A stretch of DNA of 56,915 nucleotides from Nitrososphaeria archaeon (GTDB lineage: Archaea; Thermoproteota; Nitrososphaeria; JACIWG01): positions 1-56,915 of the forward strand of contig JARVJP010000007.1 of NCBI GenBank assembly GCA_029776065.1. Reading direction: 5' to 3'. The notes under the pieces were generated by a model, which made no database searches, had not been told where the DNA came from, and saw nothing but the letters and a program-made list of their open reading frames with translations. Below are positions 25,994-35,245 of this stretch, in pieces. The number at the start of each line of letters is the position of its first letter. Position 1 is the first letter of the stretch. Position numbers and translations under genes: made by a program.

Positions 25994-26964
25994 TACTCGT
26001 CACCACTTAATGGATTGAAGCAAGCTACATAATGCTTATCGGTGATAGGCAGAATTTCTGGCACATCCTTTGAGCAGGATTCATTCGAGCGAGGGCATCT
26101 GGGATAGAACCTGCACCCTGATGGTGGGCTTAATGGGCTAGGAAGGTCTCCTGGAATGGTCGGTAAGGTTTGATTTTTTAGTTTATTATAAGGTAATGAT
26201 TGTAGAAGTCCTTTCGTGTATGGGTGTTTAGTATTGTAGAATAAGTCGTAGGTAGGTCCTATCTCCACAACTTGCCCGAAGTACATTATCCCAACCCTAT
26301 CACATAGGGTTGCGACTAGACCTAGATTATGCGTTATGAGAAGTACTGATGTGCTATACGTGTCTCTAACTTGCTTCAGGAGTTGTATAATCTGTGCTTG
26401 TGTTAGTACGTCAAGGGCGGTAGTTGGTTCATCGGCTATCAGAAGTGTAGGTTTACCTGTAAGTGAAATTGAAATCGCAACCCTCTGTTGCATGCCGCCA
26501 CTAAGCTCATTAGGATAACTATTGAAGACCCTTTCTGTGTCTTTGAACCCGACCTTCGATAGGAGTTCAAGAGCATATCTCTTTGGTTCCTTAATATTAG
26601 GGTCATTAGACGTAATAGCATCGCATAATTGTTCTCCTACCTTAAACATGGGGTTAAGTGATGAAGATGGGTCCTGTAGGATCATAGCCATGCTTTTCCC
26701 TCTAACCTCAACCATGTCACTCTCTTTAAGTTCTAAGATGTTTCTACCATTAAAGATGATACGCCCTTGCACATAGCTATTTCTAGGAAGAAGCTTGATT
26801 ATCGAAAGTGCTGTGACCGTCTTTCCACAACCAGTCTCACCGACTAAGGCAAAAACCTCTTTATGGTTTATTTTAAATGTCACTTTACTTAGGACGTGCG
26901 CTAGGCCTTCAAACGTCGAAAAGCTAACATCAAGCTTTTCTACTGAAAGTATAGGCTCAACCAT
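25993..26964 (-). CDS. oligopeptide ABC transporter ATPase, DppD/OppD type
   Basis: ATP-binding subunit (323 residues) with Walker A GETGCGKT, signature LSGGMQQRVAI, Walker B LIADEPTTALD and switch His in LITHNLG. The oligopeptide C-terminal domain contains HPYTKGLL and four cysteines (CRFYPRC, ESC, ACF). Forms the usual heterodimer with the DppF-type subunit. It starts 3 bases after the permease stop. Confidence 0.94.
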   Translation of the reverse strand: MVEPILSVEKLDVSFSTFEGLAHVLSKVTFKINHKEVFALVGETGCGKTVTALSIIKLLPRNSYVQGRIIFNGRNILELKESDMVEVRGKSMAMILQDPSSSLNPMFKVGEQLCDAITSNDPNIKEPKRYALELLSKVGFKDTERVFNSYPNELSGGMQQRVAISISLTGKPTLLIADEPTTALDVLTQAQIIQLLKQVRDTYSTSVLLITHNLGLVATLCDRVGIMYFGQVVEIGPTYDLFYNTKHPYTKGLLQSLPYNKLKNQTLPTIPGDLPSPLSPPSGCRFYPRCPRSNESCSKDVPEILPITDKHYVACFNPLSGDE

Positions 26965-26967
26965 TCG

Positions 26968-27849
26968 TCACATCTGCCCTCCTGCTTTTCTACTCTTAGG
27001 GTCTAGAACGTCTCTTAAACTATCACCAAAGAGGTTGAATGCGAGCGCTACGAGAAAGATTGCGAGACCAGGAAAAACGGGGAACCACCAGTAGTTAAGG
27101 AGATAAATTCTCCCCGTGCTAACCATCAACCCCCACTCAGGTGAAGGCGCTTGCGCACCTAAACCTATGAAACTAAGCCCGGCCTCAGCGAGTATAGCGG
27201 AAGACATGTCCATCGTCCCTTGTACAATAATCGGTGTTAAAGCGTTAGGTAGAAGGTGTCTAAAGACGATCGTTAAACCTTTCACTCCGATAACCTGCGA
27301 CGCTAATATATATGGTTGTTCCTTTATCGTGACCGCTTGAGCCCTCGCCAATCTAGCATACCAAGGCCACCATGTTATCGAAAGACTAATCATGGCGTTA
27401 AAAAGGCCAGGGCCCAAGGTTGCTACAAGAGCTATTGCGAAGAGTAGTGAAGGAAAGGAGAGAAACACGTCCGTAATCCTCATGAGTACATCATCAACCT
27501 TTCCACCGAAGTAACCTGCAATGAGTCCTAATGGAACACCTATTATTATTGCTACACAAACGACAAATATGCCTACAAAAAGTGATATCCTTGCTCCAAA
27601 TATTACCCTGCTTAGAACATCCCTACCCAAGTAATCCGTTCCGAAGGGGTTCTCAAATGAAGGTGGAAGAAACCTTTTCTCCGGAACAGGTAACCCTTCT
27701 CCTTGGCTAGGGTAAGGGACTATAAAGGGTGCAAAGATTGAGACGATTATAAAGAATGTGATGATTAGTAAAGAAAGCATAGCAAGCTTATCTCTCTTTA
27801 TAAGCTTTAACGTGATTTTAGTCTCCTTTGATAAAGTTAATTTATTCAT
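26968..27849 (-). CDS. oligopeptide ABC transporter permease, DppC type
   Basis: Permease of 293 residues with an N-terminal cytoplasmic stretch, about six helices and the DppC hallmark NPFGTDYLGRDVLSR after the first helix. The EAA-like loop EQPYILASQVIGVKGLTIVF is near the middle. It overlaps the DppB gene by four bases (ATGA). Confidence 0.94.
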   Translation of the reverse strand: MNKLTLSKETKITLKLIKRDKLAMLSLLIITFFIIVSIFAPFIVPYPSQGEGLPVPEKRFLPPSFENPFGTDYLGRDVLSRVIFGARISLFVGIFVVCVAIIIGVPLGLIAGYFGGKVDDVLMRITDVFLSFPSLLFAIALVATLGPGLFNAMISLSITWWPWYARLARAQAVTIKEQPYILASQVIGVKGLTIVFRHLLPNALTPIIVQGTMDMSSAILAEAGLSFIGLGAQAPSPEWGLMVSTGRIYLLNYWWFPVFPGLAIFLVALAFNLFGDSLRDVLDPKSRKAGGQM

Positions 27850-28871
27850 TGAAGTCTCACCCGCGGATCAAGGTACGCTTGTAGAATGTCCAAGAATAGG
27901 TTTATGAAGACATAAAATATCGTGCCGAAGATTGTTACTCCCAAAATTGCTGGATAGTCATTTTCTAGAATCGCGTTTACTGTGTATGTGCCAAGCCCAG
28001 GCCAACTAAATATTACTTCTACAAGAAAAGCGCCTGTGATGCTGTAAGCGAAGGATAAGCCTAACGCCATCAAAGCAGGCGTCAGTGCGTTCTTTAACGC
28101 ATACTTATAGTATATTAGATTATCTTTAAACCCATTGGCTTTTGCGAATCTGATATAGTTCTCGTTCAGAACTTCTACCATCATCGATCTAACCATCCTC
28201 GTAACAAGCCCTATAGGATATGTGGCTAGAACAAAGGCAGGAAGTATTATGTGCCTAACACTATCGACGAGAGCAACAATATTACCAGTTATAAGGGCGT
28301 CAATGGTATAGAAGCCAGTTATCGTGTGTATTGGGTTAAAGAGCTGTATGTCTGAACTGAGCCTACTATCTAACGGAAAGATGCCTAGTATACCAAAAAA
28401 TACAAGCTGTGTAATAAGTGCAAACCAAAACGATGGTATTGAGACCCCTCCAACTGATACAATTCTTATCAGATGGTCTGCGAGCATATCCTTTTTGAGC
28501 GCAGAGTAGCTGCCGAATGCGACTCCGACGATTAGGGCAACAATGTTCGCGAGAACGACGATTTCTAAGGTGGCAGGAAGATAAGTTAAAATGTCGTGGA
28601 GGACAGGCGTGTGCGCTCTTAACGATTTACCTAAATCTCCGTTAACTAGGTTTTGGAAGTACCTTAAATATTGTATGTAAATTGGTTGGTTTAATCCAAG
28701 TTCCTTTATCGCTTTCTCTCTCTGTTCTGCCGTAGCCTTTGGGCCTACATAGAGTTCTGCTGGATCGGAGGGAACAACATGGGAAAGAATAAATGTGATT
28801 GTGATAACGAAGTATATTACAACAAGTGCTAATATTATCCTTTTAATAAGATACGTTTTAAATGACGCCAT
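27846..28871 (-). CDS. oligopeptide ABC transporter permease, DppB type
   Basis: Permease of 341 residues. The N-terminal helix is followed by HVVPSDPAELYVGPKATAEQ and LGLNQPIYIQYLRY, both standard for DppB. The DppB EAA region VLNENYIRFAKANGFKDNLI and the EVIFSWPGLG segment near the end are clear. It lies 40 bases after the peptide-binding protein gene and starts the overlapping BCDF gene chain. Confidence 0.94.
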   Translation of the reverse strand: MASFKTYLIKRIILALVVIYFVITITFILSHVVPSDPAELYVGPKATAEQREKAIKELGLNQPIYIQYLRYFQNLVNGDLGKSLRAHTPVLHDILTYLPATLEIVVLANIVALIVGVAFGSYSALKKDMLADHLIRIVSVGGVSIPSFWFALITQLVFFGILGIFPLDSRLSSDIQLFNPIHTITGFYTIDALITGNIVALVDSVRHIILPAFVLATYPIGLVTRMVRSMMVEVLNENYIRFAKANGFKDNLIYYKYALKNALTPALMALGLSFAYSITGAFLVEVIFSWPGLGTYTVNAILENDYPAILGVTIFGTIFYVFINLFLDILQAYLDPRVRLQ

Positions 28872-28911
28872 ATCGCTTTACCACGCAAAAAAAGAGGGAT
28901 GAGCATAGCTT

Positions 28912-30522
28912 TTATGCCTCAACCCATACATCGTAAAAGAAGACTACTTCCGTGTATGCAGAGTTTGGATTAAAGTTGTGCACCTTTTTGTTAGCGATCA
29001 TGATTGTGTCCATGTCTAGTATGAAGAGTGAGGTAGCATCTTCGACTACTTGTTCTTGTGCTTGACGGTACAGTTGAAGTGCCTTATTCAAGTCGGTTCC
29101 TTCCAATTGGCTTGCGGTATCGATCAAGTCGTCGTATGTTGAATTATAGTAATATGCGAAGTTAAATATTACCTTCTTCTCTGTATGGAATAAGCTGTAT
29201 AAGAAGTCGTATGGCGTTATATAAGTAGGCCACCAGTAGAATAGAAGTATATGTTGTGCCTGAGTCGGGTCACCTCTAGCTAACGCGTATTTCGCTTTAG
29301 TGGTCATTTCCTTGATTTCAAGTGTAATTCCAAGTTTCTCGAGCTCTGCTTTGTAAAGCTCTGCCACCTGCTTCTCAAGTTCATCACCAGACGTGTACGT
29401 TAAAGTGAGTGTGAAACCTCCATTCGGATACCCTGCTTGGGAAAGTAATTGTTTCGCTTTTTCTAAGTTGTATGTGTACTGCGTTAGGTCTTCAAAGTGC
29501 CCAAGCATTCCGACAGGTATAGGGCCTCTTGATTGAGTTGCGTACTCCTGCATCACATTTTTGACTACCGCATCATAGGGGAATGCATATGAAATCGCTT
29601 GGCGGATAAGAACATTGTCTGTGTACGCTTGTTTAGTGTTTATCATTCCAAGTAGGTTCCTATAGCTTGGCACTGAAATGATCCTAACGTTCTCATTGGT
29701 CTTTAGTTCTTCCAAATAGTCTACGGGAAGGTCTAAGGTGATATCTGCCTCACCTGCTTTTATCGCCTGTAATCTGGCAGTTGGGTCTCTAACGCTTTTG
29801 ACCAACACCTTCTCCACATGGTTTCCACTCCACCCCTTCCAGTACTTATCGAACTTTGCTAAAACAACCTGAAAGCCTGCTTCATATTTTTCTATCATGT
29901 ATGGTCCAGTACCAGAATCCTTTCCTTGGTTGAACCATTCTGTCGCTTGTGTATCATTTGAAGGCGTGCTAGGACCAGTTATCCATGCGCCGTATTGTGA
30001 AGAAGCAATCTGAGCTAATGGTGCGGGGTAATCGAGGACAAACTTTACAGTATAATCGTCCACTGCTTGAATTTCTTTTACTGCATCCCAGATATAGGCT
30101 GCCCCCAACCCCATCCTTATTGTCCTTTCAATCGCTGATTTCACGGATGAAGCTTTGAGCTCTGAACCATCATGAAATAAGACACCCTTCCTCAAATTAA
30201 ACGTCCACTCAAGCCCATCTGGTGAATGGCTCCAGCTCGTAGCAAGCCAAGGTGTTAATGGGTTATTGGTGTTCGATGCGTTATAGAATACTAAGGCCTC
30301 ATACATATTAGCTAGTATTACTTGCTCGTCTTCAAAGGCGATGCTAGGATCTAGATCAGGAAAGTCTGAAACATAAGCATATACTAGTGAAGACTTTAGA
30401 TTCGGTATACTGTATTGTGTGTAGTAAAGGTAGGCTCCAAGCCCTGCGATGATAACGATGACTGCTATGCCTATTATTGCAATCTTCGAAATTGCTTTTC
30501 TAAATGCGTTGCTATTTAGCAT
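28912..30522 (-). CDS. peptide-binding protein of the ABC importer (SBP family 5)
   Basis: Extracellular peptide-binding protein (536 residues), first gene of the leftward operon. A single N-terminal hydrophobic helix (about 13-34, IAIIGIAVIVIIAGLGAYLYY) acts as signal anchor; there is no C-terminal anchor. Typical family 5 features are LTPWLATSWSHSPDGLEWTF, NLRKGVLFHDG and SGTGPYMIEKYEAG. The promoter is likely in 30523-30560 (minus-strand GGTTTATTTACG). Confidence 0.93.
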   Translation of the reverse strand: MLNSNAFRKAISKIAIIGIAVIVIIAGLGAYLYYTQYSIPNLKSSLVYAYVSDFPDLDPSIAFEDEQVILANMYEALVFYNASNTNNPLTPWLATSWSHSPDGLEWTFNLRKGVLFHDGSELKASSVKSAIERTIRMGLGAAYIWDAVKEIQAVDDYTVKFVLDYPAPLAQIASSQYGAWITGPSTPSNDTQATEWFNQGKDSGTGPYMIEKYEAGFQVVLAKFDKYWKGWSGNHVEKVLVKSVRDPTARLQAIKAGEADITLDLPVDYLEELKTNENVRIISVPSYRNLLGMINTKQAYTDNVLIRQAISYAFPYDAVVKNVMQEYATQSRGPIPVGMLGHFEDLTQYTYNLEKAKQLLSQAGYPNGGFTLTLTYTSGDELEKQVAELYKAELEKLGITLEIKEMTTKAKYALARGDPTQAQHILLFYWWPTYITPYDFLYSLFHTEKKVIFNFAYYYNSTYDDLIDTASQLEGTDLNKALQLYRQAQEQVVEDATSLFILDMDTIMIANKKVHNFNPNSAYTEVVFFYDVWVEA

Positions 30523-30664
30523 TTTTCTTAAGGAACTGCGTTAATTTATTCGTAAATAAACCTTTTGTTTGATAATGTTCCTGAACATAGAATAGACACG
30601 TGATTTATACAATCATAATAAACAATTTAATTCCCTTATTACAGACCATTGATATGAAAAAGGT
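30523..30664. promoter_or_regulatory. divergent promoter region, peptide operon and membrane transporter
   Basis: The 142-base A/T-rich gap separates the peptide operon (leftward) from the transporter gene (rightward). A minus-strand TATA-like GGTTTATTTACG lies at 30551-30562, about 35 bases before ATG 30522. A weaker CCCTTATTA sits at 30633-30641, about 28 bases before ATG 30665. Confidence 0.4.
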
Positions 30665-31978
30665 ATGAAAGGTTTTGGTAAATTGCTAATGGTCCTTGAG
30701 GCGTTCTTTGGAGGGTTTTATGTAGCTGTAACAAGGAACCTTTTCGTTCCTATGTTGGTTTATAGTGGGTACTCTCTTCAGATTTTATCCCTTGTTACGT
30801 TGGCTGCTGCATCAGTAAGCATCCTTGCCTCATACCTTATATATAGAAAACCAGAAATTGTCGGCTTTAAAGTTAAGTATAAATTATTGTTTTTCCACAC
30901 CCTTGAACGCTTCTTCTGGCTCTCACTACCACTCATGCTTGGTAACCCAAACCTTATGATCGTTGCATATACCATAGCTCAGACCATCACCATCCCTGTT
31001 GGTGTGTTAGTTACTGTCGCAATATTCAGTCAATATGATGAAGCTGACTTCATTGATTTGGTTGTTAAAAGGACAGCAGCTAGCTCTTCTGCGTCTATTT
31101 TAGGCATGGTCTTCTCGACATATCTTACCGCCGAATTCTTAGCACCAGAAAGTTATTTTATCGCATATTTGTCTTCTACTCTTATTGGATTAGTATCTAC
31201 AGCAGTGCTTATACCTTATAAGATCCCATTAAACACCGATGTCCAAACTGAAGTAAACATCTCTGAAGAGGTTGAAGTTAAGAAGATAAACACGTTCATC
31301 TTATTTGCGTGTATGATGGTGGGGAGTAACATTCTAGGACTTGCTTGGAGTCCGTTTCTCAAAAGCCTTAATGCACCAGTCTACATAGCTGTTGGTCTCT
31401 CCCTCGCGGGCAGTGTGGGAGGAACTGTAGGACCGTACCTCTGGAAAGGTTATAGGCAATATTTGATCGCTATAGCTGCCAACGTTATAGTAACCTCATC
31501 TGTGATGTTTATCACATTGCCTCAACTACATTTAATACTATCATTTATGGCATCGATGACTTTCATAGGTGTAAACCTGATCGCTACATCGATCTACGCG
31601 AGGTATGTTAAAGTTTTGGGTATGGTTAAAGCGTCAATGTTCTTAACCAGTGCAAACGCGTTCGGGCTTTTTATAGCATCTTTCATAACGAGCTTCGTTA
31701 CAAACGAGCCTACGACTGCCATAATCTTCTCTACTATATTTAGACTGTTAGCATTATCAATCGCTCTACTCGCCATACCTGAAACCGCGGTCGTTTCCAC
31801 TCCAACAGCGTACGAATTTGGTAGGGTAGTTTATTCGTCTAGTGTTCTAGGTTACACGTTTGCTGTCGAAACCTCTAAAAGTACAATAAAGTTCACAGTC
31901 GAAGTCTTGGCTCTAACCTTCCTTCTAATGGTCTTATACTTTATATATAGAATTGCAGGGCTTATAGTTGGGGTGTGA
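30665..31978 (+). CDS. MFS-like multi-pass membrane transporter
   Basis: Integral membrane protein of 437 residues with about 12 hydrophobic helices and a charged central loop (residues about 195-215, VQTEVNISEEVEVKKI) that divides two halves, as in the major facilitator superfamily. I cannot place it in a substrate group. It ends one base before the start of the small membrane protein at 31980, so the two genes are probably expressed and used together. Confidence 0.7.
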   Translation: MKGFGKLLMVLEAFFGGFYVAVTRNLFVPMLVYSGYSLQILSLVTLAAASVSILASYLIYRKPEIVGFKVKYKLLFFHTLERFFWLSLPLMLGNPNLMIVAYTIAQTITIPVGVLVTVAIFSQYDEADFIDLVVKRTAASSSASILGMVFSTYLTAEFLAPESYFIAYLSSTLIGLVSTAVLIPYKIPLNTDVQTEVNISEEVEVKKINTFILFACMMVGSNILGLAWSPFLKSLNAPVYIAVGLSLAGSVGGTVGPYLWKGYRQYLIAIAANVIVTSSVMFITLPQLHLILSFMASMTFIGVNLIATSIYARYVKVLGMVKASMFLTSANAFGLFIASFITSFVTNEPTTAIIFSTIFRLLALSIALLAIPETAVVSTPTAYEFGRVVYSSSVLGYTFAVETSKSTIKFTVEVLALTFLLMVLYFIYRIAGLIVGV

Positions 31979-31979
31979 A

Positions 31980-32603
31980 ATGGCGTTTTTGAACGAGATC
32001 TTAGCCGAGCTTAATGATATACTACATGAGGTTATAAGCCTGTTCCCTAAGCTTGCCCTTGTAATACTAATCTTTGCAATATCCCTTATTTTGATAAAAT
32101 ATGTTGATAAGCTTATCCGATGGCTTGTTAAGATATCAAAGCTTGAAGAATTTGTCAAAGGGATATTGCCCGGAGGATTAAGAATCCCAATATCATACGT
32201 CTTTTCTATTCTTGCAAACTCCGGTGTACTCATCACTGCAACTGCTTTAGCTATAAGAATATTTGTTCCAGAATATACACAATTATATAGAGAGGCTTTA
32301 GACTACCTCGCAAGAATCGCAAGCGTCATCGTCATATCATTAATATTCATTTTTGGTTTGGATGCCTTGATTAGAAGTGTTAAGTTGGAAAAGAAATTGG
32401 ATAGTTTCCTCTTGATGATAACATTTCTCTTGATTCTTGCTGTTTTAATAGATCTGACGGCATTAAGTACAGAAACCAAGTCTGCTTTAGATTTCGGAAT
32501 AGCGATAGGAATGGGTTTAGCGATAGGAGCGTTCGCAGTATGGTTGTTTTTTAGTGAGCACCTCACCATGACTAGGTCTTCTGAGGCGATCAACAAAAAT
32601 TAG
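31980..32603 (+). CDS. small membrane protein with mechanosensitive-channel-like TM helices
   Basis: About 207 residues from ATG 31980; an upstream TTG at 31968 would overlap the transporter. It has an amphipathic start followed by about five hydrophobic segments. The first helix plus ILIKYVDKLIRWLVK resembles the conserved TM-helix domain found near MscS-type channels. The MscS beta domain itself is absent, so channel function is uncertain. It is coupled to the upstream transporter by a 1-base gap. Confidence 0.6.
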   Translation: MAFLNEILAELNDILHEVISLFPKLALVILIFAISLILIKYVDKLIRWLVKISKLEEFVKGILPGGLRIPISYVFSILANSGVLITATALAIRIFVPEYTQLYREALDYLARIASVIVISLIFIFGLDALIRSVKLEKKLDSFLLMITFLLILAVLIDLTALSTETKSALDFGIAIGMGLAIGAFAVWLFFSEHLTMTRSSEAINKN

Positions 32604-32914
32604 CTCGCTGAGAATTGACGATGCCAATAACTGAACACTTCCACACTTAGAAAGAGTGATGGTACCTGCTTCAACACTTTCTCTTATAGTATTTTTATAG
32701 GGTTAAGGTCTCTTATTTTGTTCAAGGTTCTCGAGCCACCATGACGACAACGCACCATATAATAACAGCACATATTCTACAATACTATTAGTGTGCAATA
32801 AATTTTATGAAAAATTTAAAATTGAATTGAAAAGAAATTTGTTCGGAGAAAGTTTAACTCCGCTGTCAAGAATCTTCATACTCCAGATCAGGGTTTTCAC
32901 ATTTACAAATAAGT
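32604..32914. other. 311-base intergenic region without a recognisable gene
   Basis: I see no coding frame or RNA gene. The only structure I note is a small inverted repeat CGGAG...CTCCG at 32844-32862 with a 9-base loop. The segment separates convergent transcripts, so it probably holds terminators. Confidence 0.5.
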
Positions 32915-33838
32915 TTACCAGATCATTATACCAAAGTAGCTCGTTATGAACTTTATTGCCACATAGAGAAAATAGGCTCCGAAGATCAACTTTAGAGTGT
33001 TAGGCTTGAATCTTTTGATTATTGCTGCACCAAATTGAGCACCTACTACTGTGCCTGCGCCAAGCAATAACCCCGCACCTAAAGCTACGAAACCCTGAAC
33101 AATCTTTATCCCACCACCGACTACAGCCAAAGGAATCATGGAAGCTAGAGAGGTCCCCATCGTAACATAAACCGGCGCATCGAACAAGTATATTAAGCCG
33201 GGTACGAGCGCGTAACCTCCACCCAAGCCCACAACCCCAGTTAAGATGCCGATAGCGAATCCGAAGAAACCCATCATCGGCTTTGAACCATAAATGACTT
33301 TTCCCTCTTGCTGCACTTTCTTTCCCTGGCTCCTTTCAAGACCTTCTAATATCATCCTTATCGCAGGTAAGAGAAATGCCAGTCCAAGAATAAGGTCCAA
33401 TAACGTAACTTGGTTTACTAGAAAGGTAAAGAGCCAAGAACCTAATATTACACCTAACGTTCCAAAACCTCCAACCCATAAAGTCACATTCTTATCGAGG
33501 TTCTTTCTAACTAGGTGACCGTATGCTCCAGAAAGCGTGGTAAATATGACGGCGAATAATGTTGTACCTACGGCTAATGGCGCAGGATACCCCATCCAAA
33601 AATGGAGTATGGGTAGCATAATACTACATCCTCCTGTTCCAATAAGGCCTCCTAATAGCCCTGCCGCAAACCCAACAGCAGTTAACAAGAGTCCACTTCC
33701 TATATTTATTTCAGGAGCACCCTTTGGAACGTAATATCCAAAAATATAAGACCAAACTGACAATATTATCACAAATGCTAGGAGTACTATTGTAGGTAGA
33801 TTTTTTCTCCAAAAACTTGTGCTCAAACCTTTTCCCAC
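32915..33838 (-). CDS. TauE/SafE-family sulfite/anion exporter
   Basis: Membrane permease of 307 residues with two homologous halves. Each carries the family Gly-rich motif: GLLGGLIGTGGCSIMLPIL in the first and LTGVVGLGGGYALVPGL in the second. Proteins of this family move sulfite, sulfonates or related anions. The GTG at 33838 is the start used here. An overlapping open frame on the same strand reaches upstream to 33974 and could reflect an N-terminal extension with a frameshift. No sulfur genes are adjacent. Confidence 0.88.
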   Translation of the reverse strand: MGKGLSTSFWRKNLPTIVLLAFVIILSVWSYIFGYYVPKGAPEINIGSGLLLTAVGFAAGLLGGLIGTGGCSIMLPILHFWMGYPAPLAVGTTLFAVIFTTLSGAYGHLVRKNLDKNVTLWVGGFGTLGVILGSWLFTFLVNQVTLLDLILGLAFLLPAIRMILEGLERSQGKKVQQEGKVIYGSKPMMGFFGFAIGILTGVVGLGGGYALVPGLIYLFDAPVYVTMGTSLASMIPLAVVGGGIKIVQGFVALGAGLLLGAGTVVGAQFGAAIIKRFKPNTLKLIFGAYFLYVAIKFITSYFGIMIW

Positions 33839-34150
33839 TCTCCTCGATCTCTAGTTTTCTCATTGATTTGATAACAGAGACATGGGTTGAATTTTCGAGG
33901 AAATCTCTCCCAAATATTGTTGCGCCATTCAACGCTGAGGATGCTTTTATAGGTGTTTGTGTCCACGTTTTCACATCCTATTTTGTGATATATCATATAA
34001 TTATCTTATAATAAAGCATATATAAATTTTAAGATTTATCCCATAAAATGTGGCGAACACCCGAAGCCCCAACTTGTTGAATAGCTTGCTAAAGCATAGC
34101 CACAAATAAGCATAATAAGATGAGAAATTTTTATAAAAGACGCGATAAAT
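33839..34150. other. 312-base region between divergent genes
   Basis: It holds promoters in both directions. The minus strand has A/T-rich GATTATAAGATAATT near 33999-34013. The plus strand has TTTATAAA at 34130-34137 just before the LDH2-type gene. An open minus-strand frame (GTG 33974 downward) crosses the TauE start in another frame; I do not call it a gene. Confidence 0.45.
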
Positions 34151-35203
34151 ATGGTAAACGTCAAAGGTAAAGTGCTATCTGATGACTTGTTTAACTTCTG
34201 CGTAGATGTCTTAACAAAGCTAGGCGTGTACAAAAGAGATTCAGAAGTGGTTTCAGAGCATTTGGTGCTGGCAAACTTGAGAGGTGTTGATTCACACGGT
34301 GCCTTTGTCAGGATCCCCCATTATGTTTCTGCACTTAGGCAAGGCGTAATAAATCCGAAACCAAAGATTAAAAAGGTTAAGGAATATGCAAACGCAGGTT
34401 TGATCGATGGTGACGGAGGATTCGGTCCGGTTGTTGCGATGATGGCGACCGAGCTGGCTATAAATAAAGCAAAAAAGAGTAGTGTCTGCATTATAGGGTC
34501 CACTAATATGAGTCATGTTGGTATGTTAGCACGTTACACCTTGAAGGCTACGGAATCGAGGATGGTGGGCATGGCTGCAACAAGCTCTCCCGTAATGGTT
34601 GTTCCATGGGGTGGAAGAAAGCCGGTTTTAGGTACTAACCCGTTCTCAATTGGTTTTCCTGTAAACGATGGAAATTCGATAATCGTTGATATGGCGACAA
34701 GTTCTGTTTCAGGTGGGAAGATAGCTGTCCTTGCGTCGAAGGGTGAGAAGATGCCTGAGGGATGGGCATTGGATAAGTATGGCAATCCTATCACAGATCC
34801 AAAGGTCTTCCTAGATGGCGGGATCCTTTTGCCATTTGGCGGATACAAGGGGTTTGGTCTATGTCTAAGTGTTGAAATCTTCTCTAGCATCCTAACTGGT
34901 GCACCCTATAGTGTTTACATAAAAAGTGGGTGGGCTACTCAAGGAGGTTTCATAGTTGAAGTCATTGATGTTAGCTCCTTCAGACCATATGAAGAGTACC
35001 AGAAGGACATGGTTGATCTAATTAAAATAATAAAGACAACTCCTCCTGCTGAGGGATTTAAGGAAGTTTTGCTCCCCGGGGAATTGGAAAAAAGGGAATA
35101 TGACAAAAGAATAATAGAAGGTATTCCCGTTTATGAAGACTCGTGGGAAAAGGTCAAAGGGGTTGCTGACGAATTGGGGGTTTCTATGCCAATTCTTCGA
35201 TAA
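34151..35203 (+). CDS. malate/L-lactate/ureidoglycolate dehydrogenase (LDH2 family)
   Basis: NAD(P)-dependent 2-hydroxyacid dehydrogenase of the LDH2/MDH2 fold (350 residues). Characteristic segments are LRGVDSHGAFVRIPHY, STNMSHVGMLARYT (catalytic His), GGRKPVLGTNPFSIGFP and LPFGGYKGFGLCL. It probably oxidises a hydroxy acid to a 2-oxo acid that the following HpcH/HpaI-type aldolase could use. The nearby TATA (34130-34137) is only about 18 bases ahead of ATG 34151, so the GTG at 34172 may be the real start. Confidence 0.88.
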   Translation: MVNVKGKVLSDDLFNFCVDVLTKLGVYKRDSEVVSEHLVLANLRGVDSHGAFVRIPHYVSALRQGVINPKPKIKKVKEYANAGLIDGDGGFGPVVAMMATELAINKAKKSSVCIIGSTNMSHVGMLARYTLKATESRMVGMAATSSPVMVVPWGGRKPVLGTNPFSIGFPVNDGNSIIVDMATSSVSGGKIAVLASKGEKMPEGWALDKYGNPITDPKVFLDGGILLPFGGYKGFGLCLSVEIFSSILTGAPYSVYIKSGWATQGGFIVEVIDVSSFRPYEEYQKDMVDLIKIIKTTPPAEGFKEVLLPGELEKREYDKRIIEGIPVYEDSWEKVKGVADELGVSMPILR

Positions 35204-35245
35204 TTAATCTTTAAGTTAACTTTAATATGCTTTTAAGAGAAGGTA

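Noticed and set aside
32604-32914. RNA gene or terminator hairpin in the intergenic region
   Set aside because: The only stem is 5 base pairs with a 9-base loop and no T-run after it; no tRNA-like arms or conserved boxes are seen.
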